64,000 nucleotides of DNA from the NCBI RefSeq assembly GCF_030052815.1, contig NC_079504.1, positions 91,191,085 through 91,255,084 of the forward strand, written 5' to 3'. Below, piece after piece: positions 31,377-42,978 of this stretch. The notes under the pieces are model-generated. The model ran no database searches, was not told where the DNA came from, and worked only from the letters and a program-made list of their open reading frames with translations. The stretch's first letter is position 1, and every line of letters begins with the position of its first letter. The position numbers were made by a program, and so were the translations under genes. This DNA comes from Hevea brasiliensis (lineage: Eukaryota > Streptophyta > Magnoliopsida > Malpighiales > Euphorbiaceae).

Positions 31377-32512
31377 ATGGAAGAGGGAGATCATTCTGTG
31401 GAGCAATCTGTCGAGGCTGAGGTCCAAAGGGAAGCCCCAGCACTCCAGAACGTGAGTGGGTCAGCCACTTCAGCTCCTACTCCAGCAAGCACCTGCTCAG
31501 TTTGCACAGCAGATGGCTGCGTTTTTCCAACAAATGGTGGGAAATGTGCCACCCCAAGCTCAGATGCAAGCACCTGCAGCACAACCACAGCCCTCGACTC
31601 GCCAATATGAAAAATTAATGAAATTTGGAGCCAGCGAGTTTAAGAGCACTGTGGATCCACTGGAGGCAGAACAGTGGTTAGAGAGAATGGAAGGGGTTTT
31701 CAGAAAGCTATAGTGTGTAGAAGAGCTGAAGTTTGAGTACTCTGTTTTTCTATTGCAAGGGGATGCATATGAATGGTGGGAGACCATCCCCTAACAGCCT
31801 GGTTGAGCTACCTGTGTTGACCTAGTCAGACTTTTTGAGGGAGTTTCGACAGAAGTGGGTCCCTGATGCATATGTGGATATGAAGTTATAAGAATTCCTG
31901 AGTTTGAAATAAGTAGACAGAATAATAGCAGAGTATGAACGAGACTTTTCAAGGCGAAGTTATTATGCTGGAAGCTTAGTCTCCACCCACAGCAATAGAT
32001 GTAAGAGGTTTGAGGTTGGGTTGAGGCATAGCTTAAGAATGCATGTTGTAGGTTTCCGACATCAGAATTTCTCTGAGTTGATCTCACAGGCCCTGGAACT
32101 AGAAATGATAGAACTAAAAGGGGTTGTTAATAAGGGTATAAAAGAGAAAGAGAAGACTGAAAAGGCTACTGGTCAAGCACTTACAAGTGGTTCAGGGAAG
32201 AGGAAACAGTTTAGGGGATCCAGCTGTCACAGATCTGGCAGAGGCAGATTCTCTGGCCAAAGACCACCCCGGTCTGGTCAGCAGACCCAGCAGGCATCTC
32301 AAGGAGCCTTATCAGTTCGGCAGTGTGAGACTTGTGGTAGAACACACGATGGGGTGTGTTTCAAGGCCACAGGTGCATGTTTTAACTATGGAGGGAGTGG
32401 ACATTTTGCTAAGGATTGTACTAGTCTACGCCGATCTGGACCTTCTACGACATCTGAGGGATCAGCCCAAGTCTCTACACCTAGAGGGTCATAGCCAGCT
32501 GGTAGATGTAGA
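31377..32512 (+). pseudogene. Element C gag
   Basis: ATG at 31,377 (MEEGDHSVEQS). After a frameshift near 31,480, QQAPAQFAQQMAAFFQQMV leads into capsid (EKLMKFGASEFKSTVDPLEA) until the TAG at 31,711-31,713 (CAG in D). More stops follow in 31,760-31,990. 32,021-32,494 encodes the capsid end and nucleocapsid, whose knuckle reads CFNYGGSGHFAKDC, so the second Cys is replaced by Tyr. Confidence 0.9.
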
Positions 32513-33010
32513 GGCAGAGGTAGGGGTCCTGGTAATACTCCTGGAAGTCAAAGCACTGTTAACCAGCCAGTACCCAGTGGCGCACCAGTCAGAGTGCATA
32601 CAATGCGTCAGAGGGAGGAGGCTGAAACATCAGACGTAGTAGCTGGTATTTTCTCCATCCTTGACCAAGATGTATATGTGTTGTTTGATCCTAGCTCTAC
32701 ACATTCATATGCCAGTGCTAGTGTGATGTGTTCTACTGTTATTCAGTGTGCACCAATGGACTATGATGTGTTAGTAACTAGTCCATTAGGCCAGGAGGTT
32801 AGGGTAAATAGACTATATAGGAATTGTCCTCTAGTGATCCAAGGACACACTTTTTTATCTAATTTGATTGAAATGCTCTTCAGAGATTATGACATTATCT
32901 TAGGCATGGATTGGTTAGCCAGGCATCATGCAATGATTGACTGTAGACTGAAGATAGTCACTTTTGGTCTCCCTCAGTATGGTGATGTAGTAATACATGG
33001 GGAGAGGTAG
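32513..33010 (+). pseudogene. Element C aspartic protease
   Basis: Open from 32,594 (MRQREEAETSDVVAGIFS) to the TAG at 33,008-33,010, where element D has CAG. The active-site region reads LFDPSSTHS: Gly after the catalytic Asp replaced by Ser. [15 protein letters not shown] is conserved. Confidence 0.9.
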
Positions 33011-33013
33011 TTA

Positions 33014-34048
33014 TTGCCATCAAACATCATTTTAGCTACACTGGCCAGAAAAATGATTTGGAAGGGGTGTGAGGCATACTTGGCACATGTGATAGACACC
33101 CAAGTGGGTAGTCCAGCATTGAGAGACATCCCCACAGTATGTGACTTTCCGGATGTGTTCCCTAATGAGTTGTTAGGATTACCTCTGGAAAGATAGGTGC
33201 AATTTGAAATTGATGCTATGCCTGGTGTGGACCCAATCTCCATAACACCATATAGAATGGCACTAGTAAAACTAAAAGAATTGAAAGTGCAGTTGCAAGA
33301 GCTGCTTGACAAGTGCTTCATCTGCCCTAGTGTGTCACCTTGGGGAGCGCCAGTGTTGTTTATAAAGAAGAAGGATGGCACTCTCCTGTTATGCATTGAC
33401 TATCGGCAGTTGAATAAGGTGACAATAAAGAATAGATATCCATTGCCCCGCATTGATAACTTGTTTGATCAGTTGAGGGGTGCAGCTGTGTTCTCCAAAA
33501 TTGACCTGAGATCAGGTTATTATCAGTTGAAAGTACAAGAGCAGAGTATTCCTTAAACTGCCTTTAGAACCCGCTATGGTCATTATGAGTTCTTGGTTAT
33601 GCCATTCGGGTTAACTAATGCTTCGATTGCTTTTATGGATCTGATGAACACTATCTTCAGACCATACCTCGACCAGTTTGTAGTTGTCTTTATGGATGAT
33701 ATATTTGTTTATTCGAGGAGTGCAGAAGAGCATGATAGACATCTGCGAATTGTAGTACAAACTTTGAGGGTGAAACAACTATACGCCAAATTGTCAAAGT
33801 GTGAATTTTGGCTGAAGGACATATCCTTTTTGGGGCACATAGTATCAGTAAAAGGTATTAAGGTAGATCCTAGCAAGATAGAAACTGTCCTTAATTGGAA
33901 GCCACCCAAAAATATCACAGAGATTCGCAGTTTTCTAGGGTTAGTTGGATACTACTGCCGATTTGTGAAAGGATTTTCCATGTTGGCATCTCCATTGATC
34001 AAACTGCTTAGGAAAGATGTGAAATTTCAGTGGATGGATAAATGCTAG
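33014..34048 (+). pseudogene. Element C reverse transcriptase
   Basis: Linker (TVCDFPDVFPNELLGLPLE) to a stop at 33,194-33,196, then RT 33,197-34,048 with one stop at 33,554-33,556 in the palm. FMDDIFVYS keeps both catalytic aspartates. It ends at TAG 34,046-34,048 in KCQQSFDEL, another CAG-to-TAG change. Confidence 0.92.
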
Positions 34049-34746
34049 CAGAGTTTTGATGAATTGAAGAGGTGTTTGACTGAGGCTCCAGTCCTGACTT
34101 TACCTATACCAGGTAAAGAATATACAGTTTATATTGATGCTTCTCACAATGGGTTACACTATGTATTGATGCAAGATCAAAATGTCATTGCTTACGTATC
34201 ACGCCAGCTAAAACCGCATGAGAGGAATTATCCAACACATGACTTGGAGCTTGTAGCTATTGTGTTAGCTCTTAAGATCTGGAGACACTATTTGTATGGG
34301 GAGAAGTGCTACATCTACACAGATCATAAGAGTTTGAAGTATCTGGGCACTTAGAAGGAGTTGAATTTAAGATAGAGGAGATGGTTAGAGTTGATAAAAG
34401 ATTATGATTGTCTGATAGACTATCAACCAGGGAAAGCTAATGTTGTGGCTGACACCTTAAGTCAGCAAGTCTACGGGTTACTCCTTTGTCTATGGTACAT
34501 GAGTTGAGATCATTACATGCCAGCTTAGAGATTAATGATGAGGGGCAGACAGCAGTTGCATGGCATGTACAGCCAGTGTTGATTGATCAGATCAGAATGG
34601 CTGCTCAGAATGATCAAAAGTATCAGAAGCTGTTGGAAGAAGTCTAGCAGGGCTAGAAACCAGAATTCTCAATAAGAGATGATAGTCTACTGCTACACCA
34701 GGGCAGAATGTGTGTTCCTAATGAGGTTGATTTGAGGTAGATCATT
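34049..34746 (+). pseudogene. Element C RNase H and tether
   Basis: RNase H from [17 protein letters not shown] and YIDASHNGL through [11 protein letters not shown] to the TAG at 34,352-34,354 (CAG in D), continuing as [19 protein letters not shown]. The tether 34,480-34,740 has several TAG codons and a small deletion at the ADALSRK motif. Confidence 0.88.
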
Positions 34747-35385
34747 TTGAAGGAAGCACATGAGTCTCTTTTTGCCATACACCCTAGTGGTACAAAAATG
34801 TATAGTGGGCTAAAGGAGCACTACTGGTGGATGGGTATAAAAAGAGATGTGGCAGAATTTGTTTCCAAATGCCTAACTTGTCAGCAAGTGAAGGTAGAAA
34901 ACCAAGTATCCACTGGTTTATTACATCCACTATCATTACCAGAATAGAAATGGGAGAGAATAACAATGGATTTTGTGATGGGACTTCCGAGGACACAGAA
35001 GAGTCATGATGCAGTATGGGTCATTGTTGACAGACTAACCAAGTTTGCTCATTTTTTGCCAGTCAGGATGGACAACAGTTTAGAAAGATTGGCTAAGTTG
35101 TACATTGATGAGATAGTAAGACTGCATGGAGTGCCAGTGTCCATCATATCTAACAGAGATCCTAGGTTCACTTCTAGATTCTGGGGTAGTCTTCAGAGAG
35201 CCCTGGGAACTAGATTGAACTTCAGCACGGCATTTCACCCACAGACAGATGGCTAGTCTGAGAGGGTAATTCAGATCTTGGAGGACATGCTACGGGCTTG
35301 TGTGATTGAGTTTAAGGGCAGTTGGGACACACACTTGCCTTTGATTGAGTTTGCTTACAACAATAGCTAACAATCAAGCATTGGG
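34747..35385 (+). pseudogene. Element C integrase zinc finger and core
   Basis: HHCC region 34,747-34,947 (YSGLKEHYWWMG, KCLTCQQVK); stop at 34,945-34,947 (TGG-to-TAG type). Core from 34,966 with D in VIVDRLTK, D in [11 protein letters not shown] and the E of GQSERVIQ beyond the TAG at 35,254-35,256. DPRF is preceded by SNR where Y has SDR. Confidence 0.9.
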
Positions 35386-35957
35386 ATGCCTCCATATGAA
35401 GCTTTGTATGGCAGAAAATGTAGAAACCCGTTGTGTTGGGATGAAGCAGGTGAAAGGAAGATGATTGGGCCAGAAATTGTTCAACAAACTAAAGAGAAAA
35501 TCACATTAATCAGAGACCGACTCAAGGCTACATCAGACCGTCAGAAGTCCTATATTAATTTGAAGAGAAGAGATATTGAGTATAAAGTGGGTGAGAAAGT
35601 ATTCCTCAAGGTTTTTCCTTGGAAGAAAATTATGAGATTCGGCAGAAAGGGGAAACTGAGTCCTCGTTTCATCGAGCTATATGAGGTCTGGAAAGAGTGG
35701 CTCCTTTGGCATATCGTTTGGCACTACCTCTAGAGTTAGAGAAGATACATAACGTCTTCCATGTGTCCATGTTGAGGAGGTATCAATCAGACCCATCTCA
35801 TATACTACCGGTAGAAGAAATTAAAGTGAATCCAGACCTCACATATGAAGAAGAACCCATAGAGATTCTGGCTTATGAGGTAAAACAGCTATGGAACAAG
35901 CAGATACCATTGGTAAAAATGTTGTGGAACCATCATTCAGGCCAGAAGGCAACTTAG
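35386..35957 (+). pseudogene. Element C integrase C-terminus and chromodomain
   Basis: YGRKCRNPLCWDEAGERK, DIEYKVGEKVFLKVFPWKK, LSPRFIELYEV, a frameshift near 35,690, then ALPLELEKIHNVFHVSMLRRY and the chromodomain (EPIEILAYEVKQLWNK, IPLVKMLWNHHSGQKAT) to a stop at 35,955-35,957. The aromatic/acidic chromodomain framework is recognisable. Confidence 0.9.
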
Positions 35958-36040
35958 GAACGAGAGGAGGACATAAGGAGACAGCACCCACAGCTGTTCA
36001 GAAATTGATACCAGGTAAAATTTTGAGACGAAATTTATTT

Positions 36041-36058
36041 TAAGGGGGGGGGGGAGAA
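36041..36058 (+). other. Polypurine tract of element C
   Basis: TAAGGGGGGGGGGGAGAAT, an expanded G run, directly before the 3' LTR. Confidence 0.9.
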
Positions 36059-36059
36059 T

Positions 36060-39000
36060 TATTACACCCCTATTTGCATAGCCTGGTATATTTTACTATT
36101 TCGGCGACCGGTGTCGATCCGGATAATTATTAGGATTAGGACCACACTTAAGACAACTAGATAAGCCCTGAACACAAATAATTAGTAATTGTTAATTGGT
36201 TAAGTATAAATAAGAAAAACAGAACATGAGAAGTTAAATGAGCCGAGAGTCACAGCGATGGGTAACCTTTCTTGGGAAGGACTGCGAGGTCGATTTAAAC
36301 TCAAATTTTGAACTGTAACATGTGATGTCGCGGTCCTTAGGACTATTGTGAACACAGTGGAAAATAGAAAATCATGAAAAAAAATTGTTAAGCCGGTCAA
36401 ATAATTAGGTCAGGGATCTGGAAGAAATATGCAATTATTTGCAAATCGGGTCGAACTGGCGAGGGGCAATTTGGTCAATTGATCCCTGGAGCTCACTCCT
36501 AATCTGAATGTCAAATAAAATCGGAGAAAAAAAAATTTTGGAATTGGGAATTAAATTAAAAAACTAATGGAAAAATAAAAAGAAAGAAAAAGAAAAAGTT
36601 AAAAATTTATTACATCATGCATGACATTATGCATGATGCAATAAACTTAATAATTAAAATTTAAAATTTTAGGATATTTTTTTTTATCTTACTAAAAGCT
36701 TTAAAAATATATAAAAGAAAAGAAAAAAATAATAATTTGCATCTTCTTCTTCTCTTACTCCAAGCCGCCCCACCTCTCCCGTTCTCACCATTAAAGCAAC
36801 ACCAATGGAAGCTTGATCAAAGCTTTCAAAACCTCACTTTGTCCCCAAAATCCCCATTAAACCTTGCTAACTCAAGTAGAAAAGAAGATTGGAGGATAAA
36901 GAAAAGGAAGAAAATTGAAGATTTGAGAAATTTGAAAGTCAAAGTGAGGTTAGTAATCTAAACTTGAATATTTTAGTTAAATGTTTATGTTCTTAGTTCA
37001 ATTAACCTAGAATATATTTAAAATGAAAAGAAAACATCTTTGGAGGACTATATGTAATTTTGGCCAGCCATAGATTTATGAGAATATAATGTGTTTCGAT
37101 TAAATTAAAAGTGTATGTAAGCTTAAATGAGTGTGTAGGTAATGTGTATACATTTCAATTTCAATAATTAAGTCAAGTAGCAAAGTTAGGGTTTTGGACG
37201 TAGGGTTTGGGAGACAAAATTTTGAGAATTGGTCAAATGGTGTGTTTAGCCTAGTTTGAGCTGAAAAATGGTCATATGTGACTGATTGTGGTATGTTGGA
37301 AGTGTGGGAATCAAGTGGAAATTCGGATTGGTTAGGGGCATTCTACAGGTAGTAGGACCAAGGTCTCTTTCAGGGACCAAAACTGAAAATTTACCAACCC
37401 AATTGGTGTGAGGCCAATTGGGTATGAAAATAGACACAAAGTGACACATTTTTCATTTAGGAATCATGCCCAGAAAGTGACTAAAACCTAGTGAACAAAT
37501 TGACCAAATCCGGATTTAGGTATTCTGCCCTGTACAAAAATGACCAAATGAACAGTATTTGTTCATTTAGCCATAACTTGGGCTAGGCATGTCTAAATGA
37601 CCTGAAATTTTACCAGCAGAAAGTTGAGACATAGCCCTACAACTTTTATGAAGAAAACAAATCCAAATTTTGCCCTGAACTAAGTCATTTAGTCACCCAA
37701 ATTTGGTGACCTAAAACTGCTAGAACCTAGAAATTTGCCCATAAATCTGGGTTAGACCAATCCGGCATCCATGATTCAAATGGCTATAACTTGAGCTAAA
37801 AAACTCCAAATGTAGTGATTCAAAAATGGAAACAAAGTTAAGACAATAAGGAACAATTTCTATGAAGAAAACTTAGCTAAATTCTAATAGTAACATGACC
37901 AATGGAATAGTACAAAATAGGGCACCAAAACTGAAAATTTGCAAATTTGCCTAAAAGACTTAAGTTTTGAGAAAACAACCAAAACCAACAAAATTGGTAC
38001 CCAAAATGTGGTATGTGAGTATAGTTGGAGTTCCCATACCTTTTAAGCATAAGAAAGTCAATAATTTGACTTGAATAGTATCATGAATAGTAACCTCAAC
38101 ATGAAAATTTTCAAGAATGTAAGTTTAAGCATATTGGAGCTAGAATTGAACATATATGAATTAATTATTGGAATTGTTGTGAGGCAAAGGTACTGAGACA
38201 CTATAAATTTCGTATTTCAGCTAAAAAAGACTCGAAAAGTCTAAGAGACTGAGTCAAGGCCTAGAGGCAACTCACGTCATGTTTGTGCACAATAAACCTT
38301 ATTTAAGCATTTTCTCATTGAAAATTTGATTCAGTATGCATTATGAAATTTTCGTGTTAATTATGAGTTTAAGAACTTTCGTATTGCCACTTTGTGAATG
38401 AAAATGTGACTTTGGAAATTGATTTGATTTTGCATGCAATATTTGAATAAATTGCTTTAAAATGATTTTGGATTCACACTTAGCATGACGGTGCCTTATT
38501 ATTCCTCCTACATTTATGGGGTTGAGATCGGTTATTTTCCTCCCTCTTTGGTTTACTAGTTGAGGTTGTAGATCGGATGAGTACTCATTAGCTAGCTAGC
38601 CACCTCCCTCATTGATTTTGATTAGTGGGGTTGTAGATCGCTTTGTTGTGGTGTACAACGCAACATTGATCGGAAATTTTGTATCATGGCTTAAGTTATT
38701 TATGAATTGGCAACACTGTGCTTATTACATTATTTGACTAAAATTGTGCTATAAAGAGTTTTGATAATTTGTGAAATTTGATTGTGAAATATTTAAATTG
38801 TGATTTGTTGATGAATGTTTTATGTACTGCATTTCAAATTTTTATTGTGCACCACTAAGTATTTTTACACTTAGCGATAGCTTATTTTGCTGTCGCAGAT
38901 AAGAGCAAGGAAAAAGCAGCAGGGTGAGCTACTGAATTGTCAAGGACTTCGCTGATCTTTTTGTACGGGTATTATTTTATACCCATTGTAACTTAGTTTG

Positions 39001-39519
39001 ATGTAAATAAATATTGTTCATATGTATTAATGTAAAGTTGAGCAGTTGTATTTATAAACTGTAATAGTATTATTTTTAGATTTTATATCTGTAAATTAAA
39101 CTTGTGAATGTAAATTAGCCTTACTGAATGCAATGTTAATGGAATTATTTTGAAATTGTTTGATCTGAAAATTTTGAGTTGAATTTAGATTTTTTGGAGG
39201 TTGGGAGTTGTGGAAATAATTATTGGAAGTGTTTTTATAGGCCTTTGAAGAACTGTTTTCTCAAAATACAAATGGCACTCTGCCGAAATTTTTATAAAAT
39301 TTGCAGAAAAATAAAAATAGACAAAAATTTTTACTATTTTTGAAACTTCAATTAAATGTTTTTAATTCCTACCAAAACACTCACCACTTCCAAAATGTAA
39401 GAAAATAGTTTTAAAATCCCTTGTAGTGTACTTAATGAGTTATTGGTAGGTAAAGTTCAATAGTTCATTAGGTATTCTATGGGATCATGTTATGCCTTAT
39501 AGAGGGGTAAGGTGTGACA
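36060..39519 (+). repeat. 3' LTR of element C (3,460 bp)
   Basis: Starts TATTACACCCC (the usual TG terminus reads TA) and ends AAGGTGTGACA at 39,519. The stem-loop is CTAAGT (38,855-38,860) / ACTTAG (38,869-38,874), both sides changed relative to D. Palindrome ATGAGTACTCAT at 38,577-38,588. Frames seen inside are short and unlike known domains. Confidence 0.92.
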
Positions 39520-40176
39520 ACATAGGTACTGAAGATTTGGCCAGAGAGCCCAGCAAACCGCAAACTGGGTGAAACTTGTATACAGATCTATATAGTGTCC
39601 GTGTCACCTCACAGACTATAGTGCATTGGTAGGACACTAGGTCCCATTTTGGTATTTTGTGCTATTTGTATTTTGTAATTAAACTTTTATTTTCTCATGT
39701 ATAGTTGAAACTCATGTACTATATTTTGGTATTAATGTAAATATTTGTAATTTGTGTTTATAAATGAAAATTTAGTATTTATTTATGATTTGTACATGAT
39801 TATCATGTGAAATGAATGAATGATAAATAGAAGAATTTTTGAGAAATGGTTGAGAAATATTAAGATTATGTTAATATAATGGAGTTTGAGAATGATGGGA
39901 AATGTATTAGAAGTGTTTTTCACAGGTTCCAAAGAACTGTTTTATTCATTTTTAGCTGGTACTCTGCCAGATTTTCTATAAAATTTTTGAAACTTCAAAT
40001 GAATTTATAATTTTGATAAATGACTTAAATGAGTCAAATTTCACAAATTGCACTTCATAACCATAAAGAAATAAATTAAGGGAAGGATAAAAATAATTGA
40101 GATAAAATATAGTGTTCTGGTACACTGTGTGGTATATTTTGCTCAGCTACACTGTAGACGGGTAAGGGTTGTCACA
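39520..40176 (+). repeat. LTR X fragment, plus orientation (657 bp)
   Basis: The 3' part of an LTR X, from ACATAGGTACTG to GTAGACGGGTAAGGGTTGTCACA-type terminus at 40,176. GGTGACACGGACACTATATAG-like sequence around 39,590-39,610 matches 48,405-48,425 in reverse. Element C inserted into it, or replaced its upstream part. Non-coding. Confidence 0.7.
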
Positions 40177-40183
40177 ATATCAA

Positions 40184-42186
40184 TGTTCAATTGCATATTA
40201 AAACTCTTTTAATATGTATTTAGATCTATGTTTGCTGTTTAAGATTTTAGAATTAACAGATTAATTTATTAGAATCCTAGATTAAATCAAGAACATTTGC
40301 ACTAACCTTTTGATACACTGTAGTTGTGTTTGTTACCTTTGTGAAGCACCTAGAACCCCAAATGTTATCCCTCTAGATTTTCCACACCAAGATCACCAAT
40401 AGCAGCCACTTGAACAGCTTCTAAAGCCTTACTAACTAATTAGAAAATAGGGATTTTCCTTTAGAGAGGTTGTAGATGTATACAGGACACTAGAAACGAT
40501 TTCTAGTAATTTTAATTCAAGAGAATATTGGCAATTCTCTTTGAATTGATGAGAGATGAAGAAGAAAAGAGGAAGAGAGGCTCAAAGGTGGGGGCACATA
40601 TGAGAGAATAACAGATTGTTATTTTATTCTTTCATAACATCACATTACATAATTAGGTCATCACTTAAAACTCTTGCCACATGTCATCTTCTGATTGGCC
40701 AGAATTTTAATTGACCTAATCACATTAAGCCAAGTGCCAAAGCTAGATTTAATCTTGACTTTGATCATCTTACATGATTGGAAGACAAATGGCAAGCTTA
40801 TATGGTGCCATATGTGACCATCTCATGGTGTCACATGTCACCCTGTGAAATGACCAAAATTACCCTTGTGTTGTAATTTTGAGTTATCAACTCAAAATAA
40901 TTATCTCTCATCTTATAATCAATTTATATCAAATATGAATAAATTAATTAATCTCTATTAATTAATTTCTCATAAGTAAATTCATATTTAAATACTTTAA
41001 ATATAAATTTAACTTATATTATACATCTAATAACCTAGATTTGGTTTCAAGCCATGCTAGGGACTTTGCAATTTAATTGCAAACCAAACCTATTTAATTA
41101 ATCAATTAAACTTTTTAAGTAGTTAATTAAATCACATTTAACTTGGTGATTACTTGTGTATATGTGTGACTCACTAGGCTCATCACTAATTGGTAATGAG
41201 ATATGATATTAACTCTTAATATCGTCAGAACTCTTTCTTACCGTAAATGATTTCTCTAAATCATTTTATGCACCTCATAGACCATGGTTAACACCTAGCA
41301 TAGCATGCCATGGCCACTCAATTAGTAATAAGGAATACCTTAAATGAAGCTTTAATCATATGTTACTATGCACTAGAATCTCTCTGTTACAAAATCCCAA
41401 TTCGAGCTGGAGTCATGGTTTATGTCAAACCCCATTTGCTATGAATATTATGTTCTGTTTTAATTCCAGTTCTTGATTAAAAAGATTTTCTCATCAGAAA
41501 CTCTTTTCTGATTAAATCTATTTGTCCTGGCCAGGAACTTGAAACATCAAGAATAATTAAATGAACATAGGATTTTATCCCTATTTACTTAGGGTAACAG
41601 ATTCCATCTTAATCAACACCTACCTCCATATATAACTTATAGGAGCCAACACATGCCCATATACCCATACACAGTACAAGTATGAAAGCAGTGTCAAACT
41701 CAAATCACCCATATCTAAAATAATTGTGCTGTCTCAGGTCTAAAGATTATATGCACTAATATGATTTATGACAATGCATTGATAAAAGTAAACTCCATGT
41801 GCTTATCATAAATGTCACTGGTTCGGCCTACTTATCATCCATAAGTGCCTATCATGTTTGTTATATGGCATGAAACTCACCATTCCATCTTATTTACATC
41901 TCATATAAATAACTTGGGAACAAACATGATTACAATCTTTCTAGATAAGTCATGTCCTTATTGTGAAGTATCCTCAATTGTGAACCAATTTATGATACTT
42001 TGTGCTAGAAATACTATCACTCATATTCTTAACAACTTAAGAATAGAATTTCTAACAAAATATCAATTGACCTTTTTTATTACATATAAGTATATTATGT
42101 AAATGGAAAAGTGAAAATGCCTTTTTATTAATAAAATGTGTACAAGATACATACTAAATGATATGCTCTAGGGCATACTACTAACA
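40184..42186 (-). repeat. 3' LTR of the copia element (about 2.0 kb)
   Basis: Minus strand start TGTTAGTAGTATGCCC at 42,186, right after AGTGGGAGAT (polypurine tract, 42,187-42,196). The inner end is taken at 40,184 (reads TGTTCAATTG on plus, so the LTR ends ...CAATTGAACA). That end is inferred from the TG/CA rule only. No coding content. Confidence 0.75.
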
Positions 42187-42234
42187 ATCTCCCACTAGTA
42201 CTAGAGCCATTTATTATAATATCTTAGACCCATT

Positions 42235-42978
42235 TTCTCAAGATGTCGGTTTAACTGAGTTTGTGACATAAGCCGAATGGATCAGCTGGATTTTCAGCTG
42301 ATGCTATTTTCTGCATAGCTACATCGCCTCGCCCAACTATCTCTTTGATAATGTGGTAGCGCTTTTCTATGTGTTTGGACTTCTGGTGAGACTGAGGTTC
42401 CTTAGCTTGTATGACTACTCCATTATTGTCACAGTGGAGTGGAATTGCTGACTTAATGGAAGGAACTATTGCAAGTTTTGTCACGAAATTCTTTATCTAA
42501 AAAGCTTCCTTTACAGCATCTGATGCAGCAATATACTTAGCCTCTATAGTGGAATCTGAAGTCGTACACTATTTGGAACTCTTCCAACTGACTACACCTC
42601 CATTATAAATGAACACATACCTATAGGTAGACTTTCTATCATTGATATCTAATTGGAAATCAGAATTAGTATAACCATCCAATTGCAGGTCACCACCTCC
42701 ATATATCAAGAATAAATCCTTAGTTCTTCTAAAGTACTTAAGGATATTCTTGACAGCTATCCAGTGTTCCAAACCTAGATTGGATTGATACCTTCTAGTC
42801 AAACTAATAGCATATGTTATATCCGGCCTAGTACAAAACATTGCATACATCAAACTTCCAATAGCTGAAGCATATGGAATCCTGGCCATTTTATCTCTTT
42901 CTTCAGGTGTCTTTAAAGACATCTCTTTAAAAAGGTGGATACCAAGTCTCACTAGTAACAATCCTCTCTTAGAATCAA
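42235..42978 (-). pseudogene. Copia RT C-terminus and RNase H
   Basis: Minus strand, entering from the solo-LTR break at 42,978: LLLVRLGIHLFKEMSLKTPE, ERDKMARIPYASAIGSLMYA, CTRPDITYAISLTRRYQSN, DFQLDINDRKSTYRYVF, GGVVSWKSSK, a stop, then the RNase H end with LHCDNNGVVIQAKEP, KSKHIEKRYHIIKEIVGRGD and ASAENPADPF. A standard Ty1/copia arrangement. Frame broken at about 42,570 and 42,490. Confidence 0.92.

Larger units (their letters stand above)
31256..39519 (+). mobile_element. Element C: Tekay/Del-like chromoviral Ty3/gypsy retrotransposon, 5' LTR missing
   Basis: Plus strand: leader, gag, protease, RT, RNase H, integrase, chromodomain, polypurine tract and complete 3' LTR. The 5' LTR and primer site are absent; the copy begins in its leader, fused to the Ogre leader. 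Its right flank (ACATAGGTACTG) lies in LTR X. Many stops, most where relatives have CAG, so it is older or more methylation-decayed than D. Confidence 0.93.

Noticed and set aside
39520..40176. Part of the element C LTR
   Set aside because: It lies beyond the GTGTGACA terminus and matches 47,895-49,020 in reverse, so it is a different LTR.
40177..42186. Host intergenic sequence with a captured gene
   Set aside because: It begins after the copia polypurine tract with TGTTAG and has no coding signal, which fits a copia 3' LTR.
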